Of a stretch of DNA of 64,000 bases, positions 1 through 11,355 are shown piece by piece. The DNA lies in the NCBI GenBank assembly GCA_963921795.1, contig OY997652.1:61387756-61451755 (forward strand), read 5' to 3'. Position numbers and translations under genes: made by a program. The notes beneath the pieces are model-generated. The model did not search any database. It was not told the DNA's origin and worked only from the letters and a program-made list of their open reading frames with translations. This DNA comes from Nannobrachium achirus. Its lineage: Eukaryota; Chordata; Actinopteri; Myctophiformes; Myctophidae. How positions within the stretch are numbered: the stretch's first letter is position 1; the number at the start of each line of letters is the position of its first letter.

Positions 1-1229
1 TTTTTTACCCCTTCTTTATATTAACCACTTGAACCTATAGCATCCATATTCAGAGAACTTAAGCCAAAAATAGCAGATCTACAAGCTCACAACGCCTCGC
101 AGAGCGAGGCGTTGTGAGCTTGTAGATCGGCATAGGAGCCCAAAGTATACCAGCATTTCTGGCAACGTCATCATTAATAGCCGATGAGGGACCAGCAATA
201 CTGCTGACGCCAGTGGTGATGCCATTGGTGAGCGCACATCATGGCTTGCTCTGCTGGCGCATAAGAAGGCCATACATGGCACAAGGTGCAAGTTGGCACC
301 TCGACAGAGTGCCAAAGAAAATACGACCATCGTGACTCGGTGGAAGTAATCGGATTACATTTGGACTGGTGGTGCTTTCAAGGAGCCTCTGAAATAATGT
401 AAAATAACTTAAAAAAGGACAGTAGAAGACAATGACATATTCAGAGTTATGTGGTTGTATTTAGCCCAAAATACTTAGCCTAAAATACGAAGACTAAAAG
501 TCTAAGACTAATCCCAAAAGACTAAGAGGCCCCCCAGACGAGATGCGATATTGCATGAGATCAGAACTCGGAGCCGGGGGTTGATCGGTGTTCATTTCAA
601 ACGACAGCGATCCTCTGTCTTGAATTCGGGCCCGGTATATCCCGCTGTGCCAGTGAAATATCTGATACCTTTTCAATCGAGCCTGATATCCTGGATTGAC
701 CACCCCTAGCGATCTCGGGCCAGGGTTGAGTGGGGAAAAAGTTTTATTTTATTTTTTCTGGCAGTTGATTGAATAAGAAACAAGGCTCCAGCCTCCACGG
801 AAAGACGGTTCTCAAACTATGTGTCCCGACCCAACGTGGGGTCGCGGAAGGTGCCATGGGCTCGCACATTGCCGACCAAAAGAATAAAAAATAAATAATG
901 AATATGTCTATAAAAGAAAAGCTAAAAGTGAAGTTGTTGCGACCAGCGTGAAGCCAACGGACACGTTCCCAGCCTTTATACTGTGTAGGCCTATAACGTG
1001 TATTTGCCCTTCAACTATAAAATATATATTGTTTTTTTATGAGACATGCATTGTAATTAGGCTATGCTCCCAAATACATATTATTATCGTCTGTTCACAT
1101 ATTCAAAATGAGTCCCGCAGTGCAACACCAAACAAAACAAGAAAAAAGAAACTGCGTTTGAAATTGCCTACTTTCCAGTATGATTTCAGTTACTTTACAT
1201 TCCGTCCGTCTTTCAGGAGATTCTCTAGT
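1..1229. other. Unassigned sequence before the tandem duplication
   Basis: AT-rich with poly-T/A runs, one truncated hairpin (63-132) and no convincing coding region on either strand. Confidence 0.6.
63..132. repeat. Recurrent hairpin module
   Basis: TAGCAGATCTACAAGCTCAC and its complement around CGCCTCGC/GCGAGGCG. The right outer arm is truncated. Confidence 0.85.
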
Positions 1230-1552
1230 TTCTCCATCCCCGCACTCTTCTGGAATGGTGCAGATTGTGGGCAACTCCAATATGTGTATTGACATTATAA
1301 TAAATATTGGCGCTGTGGATTCTGTGTTTCTCGAACATTTCAAGGTCTCCCCCTTCTCTTTACAGTGTAGGCCTACAAAATACTAATGCAATGTGCATCA
1401 AATGACAGCGCCGTCGCGCGATGGTCATCAGCTGCTTTTTTTTCCCTTTTCTTTTTTTGCGCAGCCTCTTTACAAGGCACGCATGGTGCTTTCATCAGTG
1501 CTACCAATTAAATATTAAAACGGCAAAATTAAACAAATATATTCGCTATAAG

Positions 1553-1590
<38 letters not shown>

Positions 1591-2987
1591 ACATATTTGT
1601 AGCTAATAATGCAGTATTGATACTTTTACTCAAGTAAAGAATGGGAGTAGGCTACTTTTACCATCACTGCATTAACTGTTCATCAATCAGCGTGAATCAA
1701 ATTACTCATTACATCATTGCGCGAAACTAGGTCAGATAAATAATTAGCGCATCAGTTCCAGGTGGTGGTCCGCTCTCAAAAGTGGCCAAGCTTCTCATCA
1801 TTGAGAATGCTTGCAGGTGTGCATGTTCAATATAGGAAATTGCCCATTACATCAAAGTGAGCCTTTCTCCGCACTCAATAGGCCAAGTAAAAAAAAGAGA
1901 GAGAGGTTAAACTTGAACTCGGTCTGTGACTGTCCCACCTTAAGCGCCTTCAACCAACACTGTCAGAGTAGCACTTGTATAGGTCGATTTAGAACCCTTT
2001 TAATTTATTAATATATTAGGCTGAGTCGTGAACCTTTTTCATGTAATATCCATCTTCGCGTTCGTTGATAGCCAAAAAAGCAGATACAAGCTCACAATGC
2101 ACTGTGCCATGGCTGCGTCTACAGAGAACAGATCTGTTATTTTGGGAACATAACCATGCTGCGCATTTTGATGACCAAATAATCCTGTGTGCACTGTAAT
2201 ATTACGTGGGAATGATATACCTTTTTGAACAATAGCCTAAATTGCGTGGTGTTAATGAGTTGTGGTCGTACAACACCAAACAAAACAAGAAAAAAGACCG
2301 CACGTAGTAAAAAAGTTTTGTTTTTTTACTGTCCCACCACCTCATCCAAGCATATAGAATAGGGACAGGCCTAGGTTCCTCAATATCATTTAGCTGGGGA
2401 CCCCCTGGAACTCCCCAAGGACTGGCGGTCCTCTTTGAGGACCAATGAACAAACTGACAGCACGAGAGGCGCAATGATGTGCCCGCAGCCCGCGCGTAAA
2501 AGTAAAAAGAAAAAAAGGAATGCAATGGAATGTCTCTGACTTTGAGTATTACATTATATGAATAATGTGGCATAGTAGCATCAACCACCATTTTAACCAG
2601 CAACCAGCCAGACATTACACAGACATGAGCATAGGCTACTATGTCTATATAGCAAGATATGAAGAGCAGAAGAGAACTTCAACTCCGATGTGACTCCGCG
2701 TTGGGCGTGCAGTCGGAGAAAAGATGATTTGACAGCCAACTCCATGATGATAGCCCAATATATTATCTTTTATAAATATAAAAAAAATATATTATATATC
2801 CCCATGTGTTGTCGTGGGGAAAGGCTTTCGTGAGGTGATAGAATACACTGCATGCCTTGTCGCCAAATGACTGCGCAGAAGAAAAAAAGGAAAAAAAAGA
2901 ACGCTATAGGCTATAACGTTTTTGAACAAGTGATTACAACATTTTAGGGAGAAAGTAGGCTAAAGTAAAAAGTAAGTCGGCTAATAA

Positions 2988-3835
2988 TAATTGCGACCGT
3001 AGGTCGCACTTTACTATCAAAACCACCACAAAGTGTAAGTAACTCCGTCTGTCTGTCACACCTCACACGTCACACTTTTTCCCTGCTTATATCTCCGCAA
3101 CCGTTGCCCCAATCCATGCCAAATTTTGCACACACGTTCCTTGGCTGCCAAACTACAACCTCCAAGGACCGGAGCTCCAGGTACCCCCAGGTCCCTGGGG
3201 GACCCCCAGATGTAAAAAATGACCAAATGCGCAAACATGACCAAATGACCATCCCAACGGGGCTGCTCACGGGGAATTCCCGGGGACCACCGACTCTTGG
3301 TGCTCCAGAACGGATGCAAAAGTGGTGGTGCCCCCAGTGGAGGACCCCCTACACTGCAGCTCACATAAAATGCCGTAACTCCGGCTAGGAGCGACCGGGA
3401 CAGCCGGGGCCGGTACCTATTCGTCCGCCTTGCCGGCGCGGAGACCCCACCCCTCATTTCTCACATGGCCCTCTTCTAGCGCCACCATGAGGCCGATTCT
3501 TGCAAAACACATTTTTGGACACTGCTCCTACAATTTTCGCCCTAAAATCACGCAAATCGGTACACAGTATGTCTACACTCATCCCATCAACATGAATCTG
3601 TCCCATATAGCGCCACCTCCAGGCCGATTTTTAAAAACACATTTTTGGACACTGCTCCTACAGATTTTGCCCTAAAATCACGAAAATCACTACACAGTAT
3701 GTCTACACTCATGTCATCAACATGGATCAGGAAGATTTTGGCAAAACACATTTTTGCCCTATTTGTGGAGATAAGTGACCTACGGTCGCTTATCTCCCGA
3801 TTAGGGAGCCTTACTGGTAATAAAAGTGTAGGCTA
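2988..3835 (+). mobile_element. Interspersed repeat 'GCGACCGTAGGTCGC', copy in duplication 1
   Basis: Opens with the self-complementary GCGACCGTAGGTCGC and ends near GACCTACGGTCGCTTATCTC. The same ~640-870 bp sequence recurs at 6962-7809, 10268-10905, 13660-14535 (reversed) and partly at 53600-53890. No coding capacity seen; class unknown. Confidence 0.75.
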
Positions 3836-4559
3836 TTCTATTGTGAGGTGACAGAATAGCCTACACTCTGCGCAGGCTAAAAAAAAGGGAGGAGGATCTG
3901 GCTTCATATAATCTGAAGCAATCCCGTGTGCTCATTCAGACGACAATAATTGTAAAGGATTCCTACCCGATGACCCGAGAATATCAAGCTTTTTTGATAT
4001 TCTCGGGAGAGCTCCCGACGAGTCCCGAGATCATAAAAAGCTAATTAACATAATCCAATTGTGTCGGGGTACCGTTCAAACCCAAGACCGAGTCCGGGGC
4101 CGACCGAACGATTTTCCCGGGGGGTCATGCCGACATCTGATCGGGATGAATCGGCCCCGGGCTCGGCCCAGTGTGCACGGGCCCTACGACTAAAATGTTT
4201 TGATACTTAGTCGACTAAGACTAGACTTAGCCTCGGAAACCCAGACTTCTTTTGGTGATCGGAAGAAAAAGACGTCTGGGCAAACCCCCCTATAACTGTG
4301 CTGGCTCATGACATTTTAATTGTATAAATAAATGTAGCCGTTCAGATATCTTATTTTACATCAGTATTGGTTTCCTGTGGAAATAAGCTTATAGTCTTTT
4401 CATGGATCTCCTTTTAGTAGACCTTGTACCAGTGAACTGTACCGTCATGAAACTGTACCTTTTCCTATGCAAACTTCTAATAAAGTCTTCAATCAATCAA
4501 AACTGGTTTGTTTAGGCTTATCCATTATAATGATAAAATCACTATGATTTATCAGTCGT

Positions 4560-5110
4560 TTCCCACCGCGGATCACTTCCTCATTTACTCAAAGTAGACA
4601 GCAGGGGGAGTCATGTCCCTCCTCATTTACTCAAAGCAGACAGCAGCATAGACATAGAAAGGTAGACGCCTCCTTCGACTCTGATGCATGTGCATCGAGG
4701 GACTAAGGGAATCACGTGTGCATTGCTTCCACGTGCGTCACACATAGGGAAGTTACTAGGCCAATCAGAGGTAGGTGGGGGCGGGTCTTTACGTACGCAG
4801 CCTGTAAGAACAGCTGAGCCGCGCAACATCGGAACTGGCTCTGTTGAATTGAATTGTAGTCCTTGGATAAGTCCCGGAAAAGTCGCGCTGTGATTGGCCA
4901 GTAGTCACTTTGACTGACAGCGTTCCCTCAGTTTTTCCAGGATGTCCGGACTATAACTGTTGCACGTCGCTCCAATGAACTGCAGAGGCGAACGAGGCAT
5001 CTAACTCTTTATATCTGTGGACAGCAGCAGTCATGTACCCCTCTGCGTCATTTTGAGACGTCGGAGGACGCGGCGAGATCCGCCGGCCAACAAATAATGT
5101 CCGCGTTCCC
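4560..5110 (+). other. GC-richer block with CCAAT-like boxes (copied at 8534-9084)
   Basis: Contains GGCCAATCAGAGG and its inverse-type GTGATTGGCCAG, GGGGCGGG, and CpG-rich stretches, promoter-like in composition. No exon follows. It lies inside the duplicated unit and may be part of a transposon. Confidence 0.25.
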
Positions 5111-5203
5111 TCAGAGTGGACTAGACTAGACTAAAACAATTTCAGAAGACTAAGACAGGACTAAGACGAAATGGTGTGTTATTCAAAAGACTAAAGCTTC
5201 TTC

Positions 5204-5526
5204 TTCTCCATCCCCGCACTCTTCTGGAATGGTGCAGATTGTGGGCAACTCCAATATGTGTATTGACATTATAATAAATATTGGCGCTGTGGATTCTGTG
5301 TTTCTCGAACATTTCAAGGTCTCCCCCTTCTCTTTACAGTGTAGGCCTACAAAATACTAATGCAATGTGCATCAAATGACAGCGCCGTCGCGCGATGGTC
5401 ATCAGCTGCTTTTTTTTCCCTTTTCTTTTTTTGCGCAGCCTCTTTACAAGGCACGCATGGTGCTTTCATCAGTGCTACCAATTAAATATTAAAACGGCAA
5501 AATTAAACAAATATATTCGCTATAAG

Positions 5527-5564
<38 letters not shown>

Positions 5565-8500
5565 ACATATTTGTAGCTAATAATGCAGTATTGATACTTT
5601 TACTCAAGTAAAGAATGGGAGTAGGCTACTTTTACCATCACTGCATTAACTGTTCATCAATCAGCGTGAATCAAATTACTCATTACATCATTGCGCGAAA
5701 CTAGGTCAGATAAATAATTAGCGCATCAGTTCCAGGTGGTGGTCCGCTCTCAAAAGTGGCCAAGCTTCTCATCATTGAGAATGCTTGCAGGTGTGCATGT
5801 TCAATATAGGAAATTGCCCATTACATCAAAGTGAGCCTTTCTCCGCACTCAATAGGCCAAGTAAAAAAAAGAGAGAGAGGTTAAACTTGAACTCGGTCTG
5901 TGACTGTCCCACCTTAAGCGCCTTCAACCAACACTGTCAGAGTAGCACTTGTATAGGTCGATTTAGAACCCTTTTAATTTATTAATATATTAGGCTGAGT
6001 CGTGAACCTTTTTCATGTAATATCCATCTTCGCGTTCGTTGATAGCCAAAAAAGCAGATACAAGCTCACAATGCACTGTGCCATGGCTGCGTCTACAGAG
6101 AACAGATCTGTTATTTTGGGAACATAACCATGCTGCGCATTTTGATGACCAAATAATCCTGTGTGCACTGTAATATTACGTGGGAATGATATACCTTTTT
6201 GAACAATAGCCTAAATTGCGTGGTGTTAATGAGTTGTGGTCGTACAACACCAAACAAAACAAGAAAAAAGACCGCACGTAGTAAAAAAGTTTTGTTTTTT
6301 TACTGTCCCACCACCTCATCCAAGCATATAGAATAGGGACAGGCCTAGGTTCCTCAATATCATTTAGCTGGGGACCCCCTGGAACTCCCCAAGGACTGGC
6401 GGTCCTCTTTGAGGACCAATGAACAAACTGACAGCACGAGAGGCGCAATGATGTGCCCGCAGCCCGCGCGTAAAAGTAAAAAGAAAAAAAGGAATGCAAT
6501 GGAATGTCTCTGACTTTGAGTATTACATTATATGAATAATGTGGCATAGTAGCATCAACCACCATTTTAACCAGCAACCAGCCAGACATTACACAGACAT
6601 GAGCATAGGCTACTATGTCTATATAGCAAGATATGAAGAGCAGAAGAGAACTTCAACTCCGATGTGACTCCGCGTTGGGCGTGCAGTCGGAGAAAAGATG
6701 ATTTGACAGCCAACTCCATGATGATAGCCCAATATATTATCTTTTATAAATATAAAAAAAATATATTATATATCCCCATGTGTTGTCGTGGGGAAAGGCT
6801 TTCGTGAGGTGATAGAATACACTGCATGCCTTGTCGCCAAATGACTGCGCAGAAGAAAAAAAGGAAAAAAAAGAACGCTATAGGCTATAACGTTTTTGAA
6901 CAAGTGATTACAACATTTTAGGGAGAAAGTAGGCTAAAGTAAAAAGTAAGTCGGCTAATAATAATTGCGACCGTAGGTCGCACTTTACTATCAAAACCAC
7001 CACAAAGTGTAAGTAACTCCGTCTGTCTGTCACACCTCACACGTCACACTTTTTCCCTGCTTATATCTCCGCAACCGTTGCCCCAATCCATGCCAAATTT
7101 TGCACACACGTTCCTTGGCTGCCAAACTACAACCTCCAAGGACCGGAGCTCCAGGTACCCCCAGGTCCCTGGGGGACCCCCAGATGTAAAAAATGACCAA
7201 ATGCGCAAACATGACCAAATGACCATCCCAACGGGGCTGCTCACGGGGAATTCCCGGGGACCACCGACTCTTGGTGCTCCAGAACGGATGCAAAAGTGGT
7301 GGTGCCCCCAGTGGAGGACCCCCTACACTGCAGCTCACATAAAATGCCGTAACTCCGGCTAGGAGCGACCGGGACAGCCGGGGCCGGTACCTATTCGTCC
7401 GCCTTGCCGGCGCGGAGACCCCACCCCTCATTTCTCACATGGCCCTCTTCTAGCGCCACCATGAGGCCGATTCTTGCAAAACACATTTTTGGACACTGCT
7501 CCTACAATTTTCGCCCTAAAATCACGCAAATCGGTACACAGTATGTCTACACTCATCCCATCAACATGAATCTGTCCCATATAGCGCCACCTCCAGGCCG
7601 ATTTTTAAAAACACATTTTTGGACACTGCTCCTACAGATTTTGCCCTAAAATCACGAAAATCACTACACAGTATGTCTACACTCATGTCATCAACATGGA
7701 TCAGGAAGATTTTGGCAAAACACATTTTTGCCCTATTTGTGGAGATAAGTGACCTACGGTCGCTTATCTCCCGATTAGGGAGCCTTACTGGTAATAAAAG
7801 TGTAGGCTATTCTATTGTGAGGTGACAGAATAGCCTACACTCTGCGCAGGCTAAAAAAAAGGGAGGAGGATCTGGCTTCATATAATCTGAAGCAATCCCG
7901 TGTGCTCATTCAGACGACAATAATTGTAAAGGATTCCTACCCGATGACCCGAGAATATCAAGCTTTTTTGATATTCTCGGGAGAGCTCCCGACGAGTCCC
8001 GAGATCATAAAAAGCTAATTAACATAATCCAATTGTGTCGGGGTACCGTTCAAACCCAAGACCGAGTCCGGGGCCGACCGAACGATTTTCCCGGGGGGTC
8101 ATGCCGACATCTGATCGGGATGAATCGGCCCCGGGCTCGGCCCAGTGTGCACGGGCCCTACGACTAAAATGTTTTGATACTTAGTCGACTAAGACTAGAC
8201 TTAGCCTCGGAAACCCAGACTTCTTTTGGTGATCGGAAGAAAAAGACGTCTGGGCAAACCCCCCTATAACTGTGCTGGCTCATGACATTTTAATTGTATA
8301 AATAAATGTAGCCGTTCAGATATCTTATTTTACATCAGTATTGGTTTCCTGTGGAAATAAGCTTATAGTCTTTTCATGGATCTCCTTTTAGTAGACCTTG
8401 TACCAGTGAACTGTACCGTCATGAAACTGTACCTTTTCCTATGCAAACTTCTAATAAAGTCTTCAATCAATCAAAACTGGTTTGTTTAGGCTTATCCATT

Positions 8501-9171
8501 ATAATGATAAAATCACTATGATTTATCAGTCGTTTCCCACCGCGGATCACTTCCTCATTTACTCAAAGTAGACAGCAGGGGGAGTCATGTCCCTCCTCAT
8601 TTACTCAAAGCAGACAGCAGCATAGACATAGAAAGGTAGACGCCTCCTTCGACTCTGATGCATGTGCATCGAGGGACTAAGGGAATCACGTGTGCATTGC
8701 TTCCACGTGCGTCACACATAGGGAAGTTACTAGGCCAATCAGAGGTAGGTGGGGGCGGGTCTTTACGTACGCAGCCTGTAAGAACAGCTGAGCCGCGCAA
8801 CATCGGAACTGGCTCTGTTGAATTGAATTGTAGTCCTTGGATAAGTCCCGGAAAAGTCGCGCTGTGATTGGCCAGTAGTCACTTTGACTGACAGCGTTCC
8901 CTCAGTTTTTCCAGGATGTCCGGACTATAACTGTTGCACGTCGCTCCAATGAACTGCAGAGGCGAACGAGGCATCTAACTCTTTATATCTGTGGACAGCA
9001 GCAGTCATGTACCCCTCTGCGTCATTTTGAGACGTCGGAGGACGCGGCGAGATCCGCCGGCCAACAAATAATGTCCGCGTTCCCTCAGAGTGGACTAGAC
9101 TAGACTAAAACAATTTCAGAAGACTAAGACAGGACTAAGACGAAATGGTGTGTTATTCAAAAGACTAAAGC
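5204..9171 (+). repeat. Tandem segmental duplication, copy 2
   Basis: Second copy of 1230-5197. It diverges from copy 1 only past the boundary (CTAAAGC then CCTTTGC here, TTCTTC in copy 1). Equal microsatellite length in both copies implies very recent origin or an assembly duplication. Confidence 0.93.
6962..7809 (+). mobile_element. Interspersed repeat 'GCGACCGTAGGTCGC', copy in duplication 2
   Basis: Identical to 2988-3835 as part of the tandem duplication. Confidence 0.75.
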
Positions 9172-10260
9172 CCTTTGCACACAGGATAGTTGCATTTTTT
9201 TTTCGTTTTCTTTTTTTTCGTTTGCTGCATGAATAAAACGCATTGGATTTGGTGTGCAATGCTGTGCGGAATCGGTGCTGCGGATCCCAAAAGGAGTCAT
9301 AAAAGGAGTGATGAGTTTTTTTTACCGCATGCGACAAGACGCACACATCGAACTAGGTTCGATCGAGAAAAAAACGCACGGCCGCAGCCACTCGTCGCAC
9401 CACCGGCGCCTAACTCTGTCCCCACTAGGGGGAGCACAAATCCTGGATTTTTTTTCTTTCTTTTTTTGGCGCTGCGAAGCGGGTAATCGAGTATTTGCGC
9501 TTATAAAGTCATCTAAAATGGGTATTTTTGGGTATAAAGTCGACTAAAACGGGTTTCCTTTATTAAGTCATTTTCGGGTGTCTTTGGGGCTTCAGGGGAG
9601 GACCTGGATATGTTGCTTGGTGCGCACCTTTTTTTTAATTGGCTCTGACATGACCAAATAAATAGAACACTAGGTCTACAATGCAAGCCTTTCAGAGCTG
9701 CACATTAAATAGTTATCCTATTCAACAGTGCCATTTTTTAAATGCAATGATGAATAGATGGAGAACTATGACGGCAGATAGTATCAAGATATGCTGCACA
9801 TCTCGTAGTTGCTCAATGCTCATGCAAGACAATATAAATAATAGCCTAGTAAAGAGAAAAGACGCCGGCGATGGCCGATCTCGCAAGCGCTTTATTGGAG
9901 CTACAAGCTCTGCTCCCACAACGTGAAAGCCTTGTGATGCGACATAAACCAGCATGAGAGAGACAGACAGATGAGATGATCTACTCACATAATACTGTAT
10001 GCTGCTGCGGAGATTCCGAGAGGTTAACGTGCCGTATTTCCAAAGTGTGTTCTTGTTTAAGTCACAGCATGGTTTAAATATCCTATCGTAAATATGAACT
10101 GTGGCTATAATATATTGTTTTTAATCCACGTGGGTCCGTGTTTACTTAGTTACACTACTAGAGTTTCGAGTGTCATGGCAGCTGGGTTAAGACTGACTTC
10201 CTCTAAAATCGGATTTCAAAATAAGAGAAATAAGAGACACTTGTAATGATTAGTCAACAC
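9172..10260. other. Non-coding stretch
   Basis: Holds T-rich runs and AT-rich unique-looking sequence. The open frames here are short, overlapping on both strands and without recognisable motifs. Confidence 0.55.
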
Positions 10261-10267
10261 ACTACTT

Positions 10268-10905
10268 TAATTGCGACCGTAGGTCGCATTTACTATCAAA
10301 ACCTCCACCGGCTGTCCGTCCGTCTGTCCGTCTGTCACACGTCACACGTCACACTTTTGCCCTGCTCATATCTCCACAACCGTTGCCCCCATCCATGCCA
10401 GATTTTGCACACACACTCCTTACCTGCCAAACTACAACCTCCAAGGACCCCCGGAGCTCCAGGGACCCCCAGGTCCCTGGGGGACCCCCAGGTGTAAAAA
10501 ATGACCAAATGTGCAAAAATGACCAAATGACCACCCCAACGGGGCTGCTCACGGGGAATTCCTGGGGACCACCCACTCCTGGTGCTCCAGAACGGATGCA
10601 AAAGTGGTGAGACCCCCTCCACTGCAGCTCACATAAAATGCACGCAAATCGCTACACAGTATGTCTACACTCATCCCATCAACATGAATCTGTCCCATAT
10701 AGCGCCACCTTCAGGCCGATTTTTAAAAACACATTTTTGGACACTGCTCCTACAGATTTTGCCCTAAAATCACGAAAATCACTACACAGTATGTCTACAC
10801 TCATGTCATCAACATGGATCAGGAAGATTTTGGAAAAACAAATTTTTGCCCTATTTGTGGAGATATTGAAATTGTCTATCTCCCGATTAGGGAGTCTTAC
10901 TGGTT
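10268..10905 (+). mobile_element. Interspersed repeat 'GCGACCGTAGGTCGC'
   Basis: Shares the opening palindrome, CTGTCACACGTCACAC, CATATCTCC-CAACCGTTGCCCC and AGCGCCACCT blocks with 2988-3835. It carries an internal deletion before 10640 and a diverged terminus (ATCTCCCGATTAGGGAG). Confidence 0.75.
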
Positions 10906-11025
10906 TTTAGGTCTACTTAAAGGACGTACGTGTTAACGTGCAGTAAGTGACGCCAGAGCTAGGGTCTGACGCTAAATAAATAATTAAATAAGTACGCAAA
11001 AGCGCTTACGGTATTATTCCTGCGG

Positions 11026-11047
11026 GGGGGGGGGGGGGGGGGGGGGG
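11026..11047 (+). repeat. G homopolymer
   Basis: About 22 consecutive G, prone to sequencing error and G-quadruplex formation. Confidence 0.95.
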
Positions 11048-11221
11048 CAGATCTGGGGGAGCCGTTGCTCCCCTTTGCTCCATTGAATAGGCACCAGTGC
11101 GTCGCACGGCTAATTCGGATCCGGTGTGCATGAGGTCATAGAGAATCATTGTTTTCTTTAAAAAAAATGAACGACCTGACGGTCACAACTAAGACTAAAT
11201 CCAAATGAACACTGGTTGCAG

Positions 11222-11355
11222 GTATGATGGACATGCTGAAGAAGATCACTCTGAGCCGGGCGGTGAGGACCATGCAGGAGCTGTTCCCAGAGGAGTACAA
11301 CTTCTACCCTCGCTCCTGGATCCTCCCCGAGGAGTACCAGCAGTTCTCTGCACAG
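11222..11355 (+). CDS. ttll11: ttll11 exon a (first visible exon)
   Basis: Acceptor gttgcag before 11222 and donor gtactg after 11355. It enters with two bases completing a codon (phase 1), then encodes 44 residues starting [14 protein letters not shown] and containing [17 protein letters not shown], a signature segment of TTLL ligases. A hAT-like element begins at 11370, only 14 bp after the donor. Confidence 0.9.

Larger units (their letters stand above)
1230..5203 (+). repeat. Tandem segmental duplication, copy 1
   Basis: About 3968 bp (to about 5197) matching 5204-9171 at a constant offset of 3974. Six bases (TTCTTC) form the junction. All compared segments, including a 33-base TC run at 1554-1586, are identical. 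It contains unrelated repeats but no recognisable gene. Confidence 0.93.

Noticed and set aside
2202..2615. 137-codon minus-strand frame in both duplication copies
   Set aside because: No motifs, low-complexity FFSFYFYA-type segments, and exact duplication explains the recurrence.
3056..3457. 133-codon minus-strand frame, repeated at 7030-7431 and 14024-14428
   Set aside because: Lies entirely in the interspersed 'GCGACC' repeat and is open on both strands through GC-rich simple sequence.
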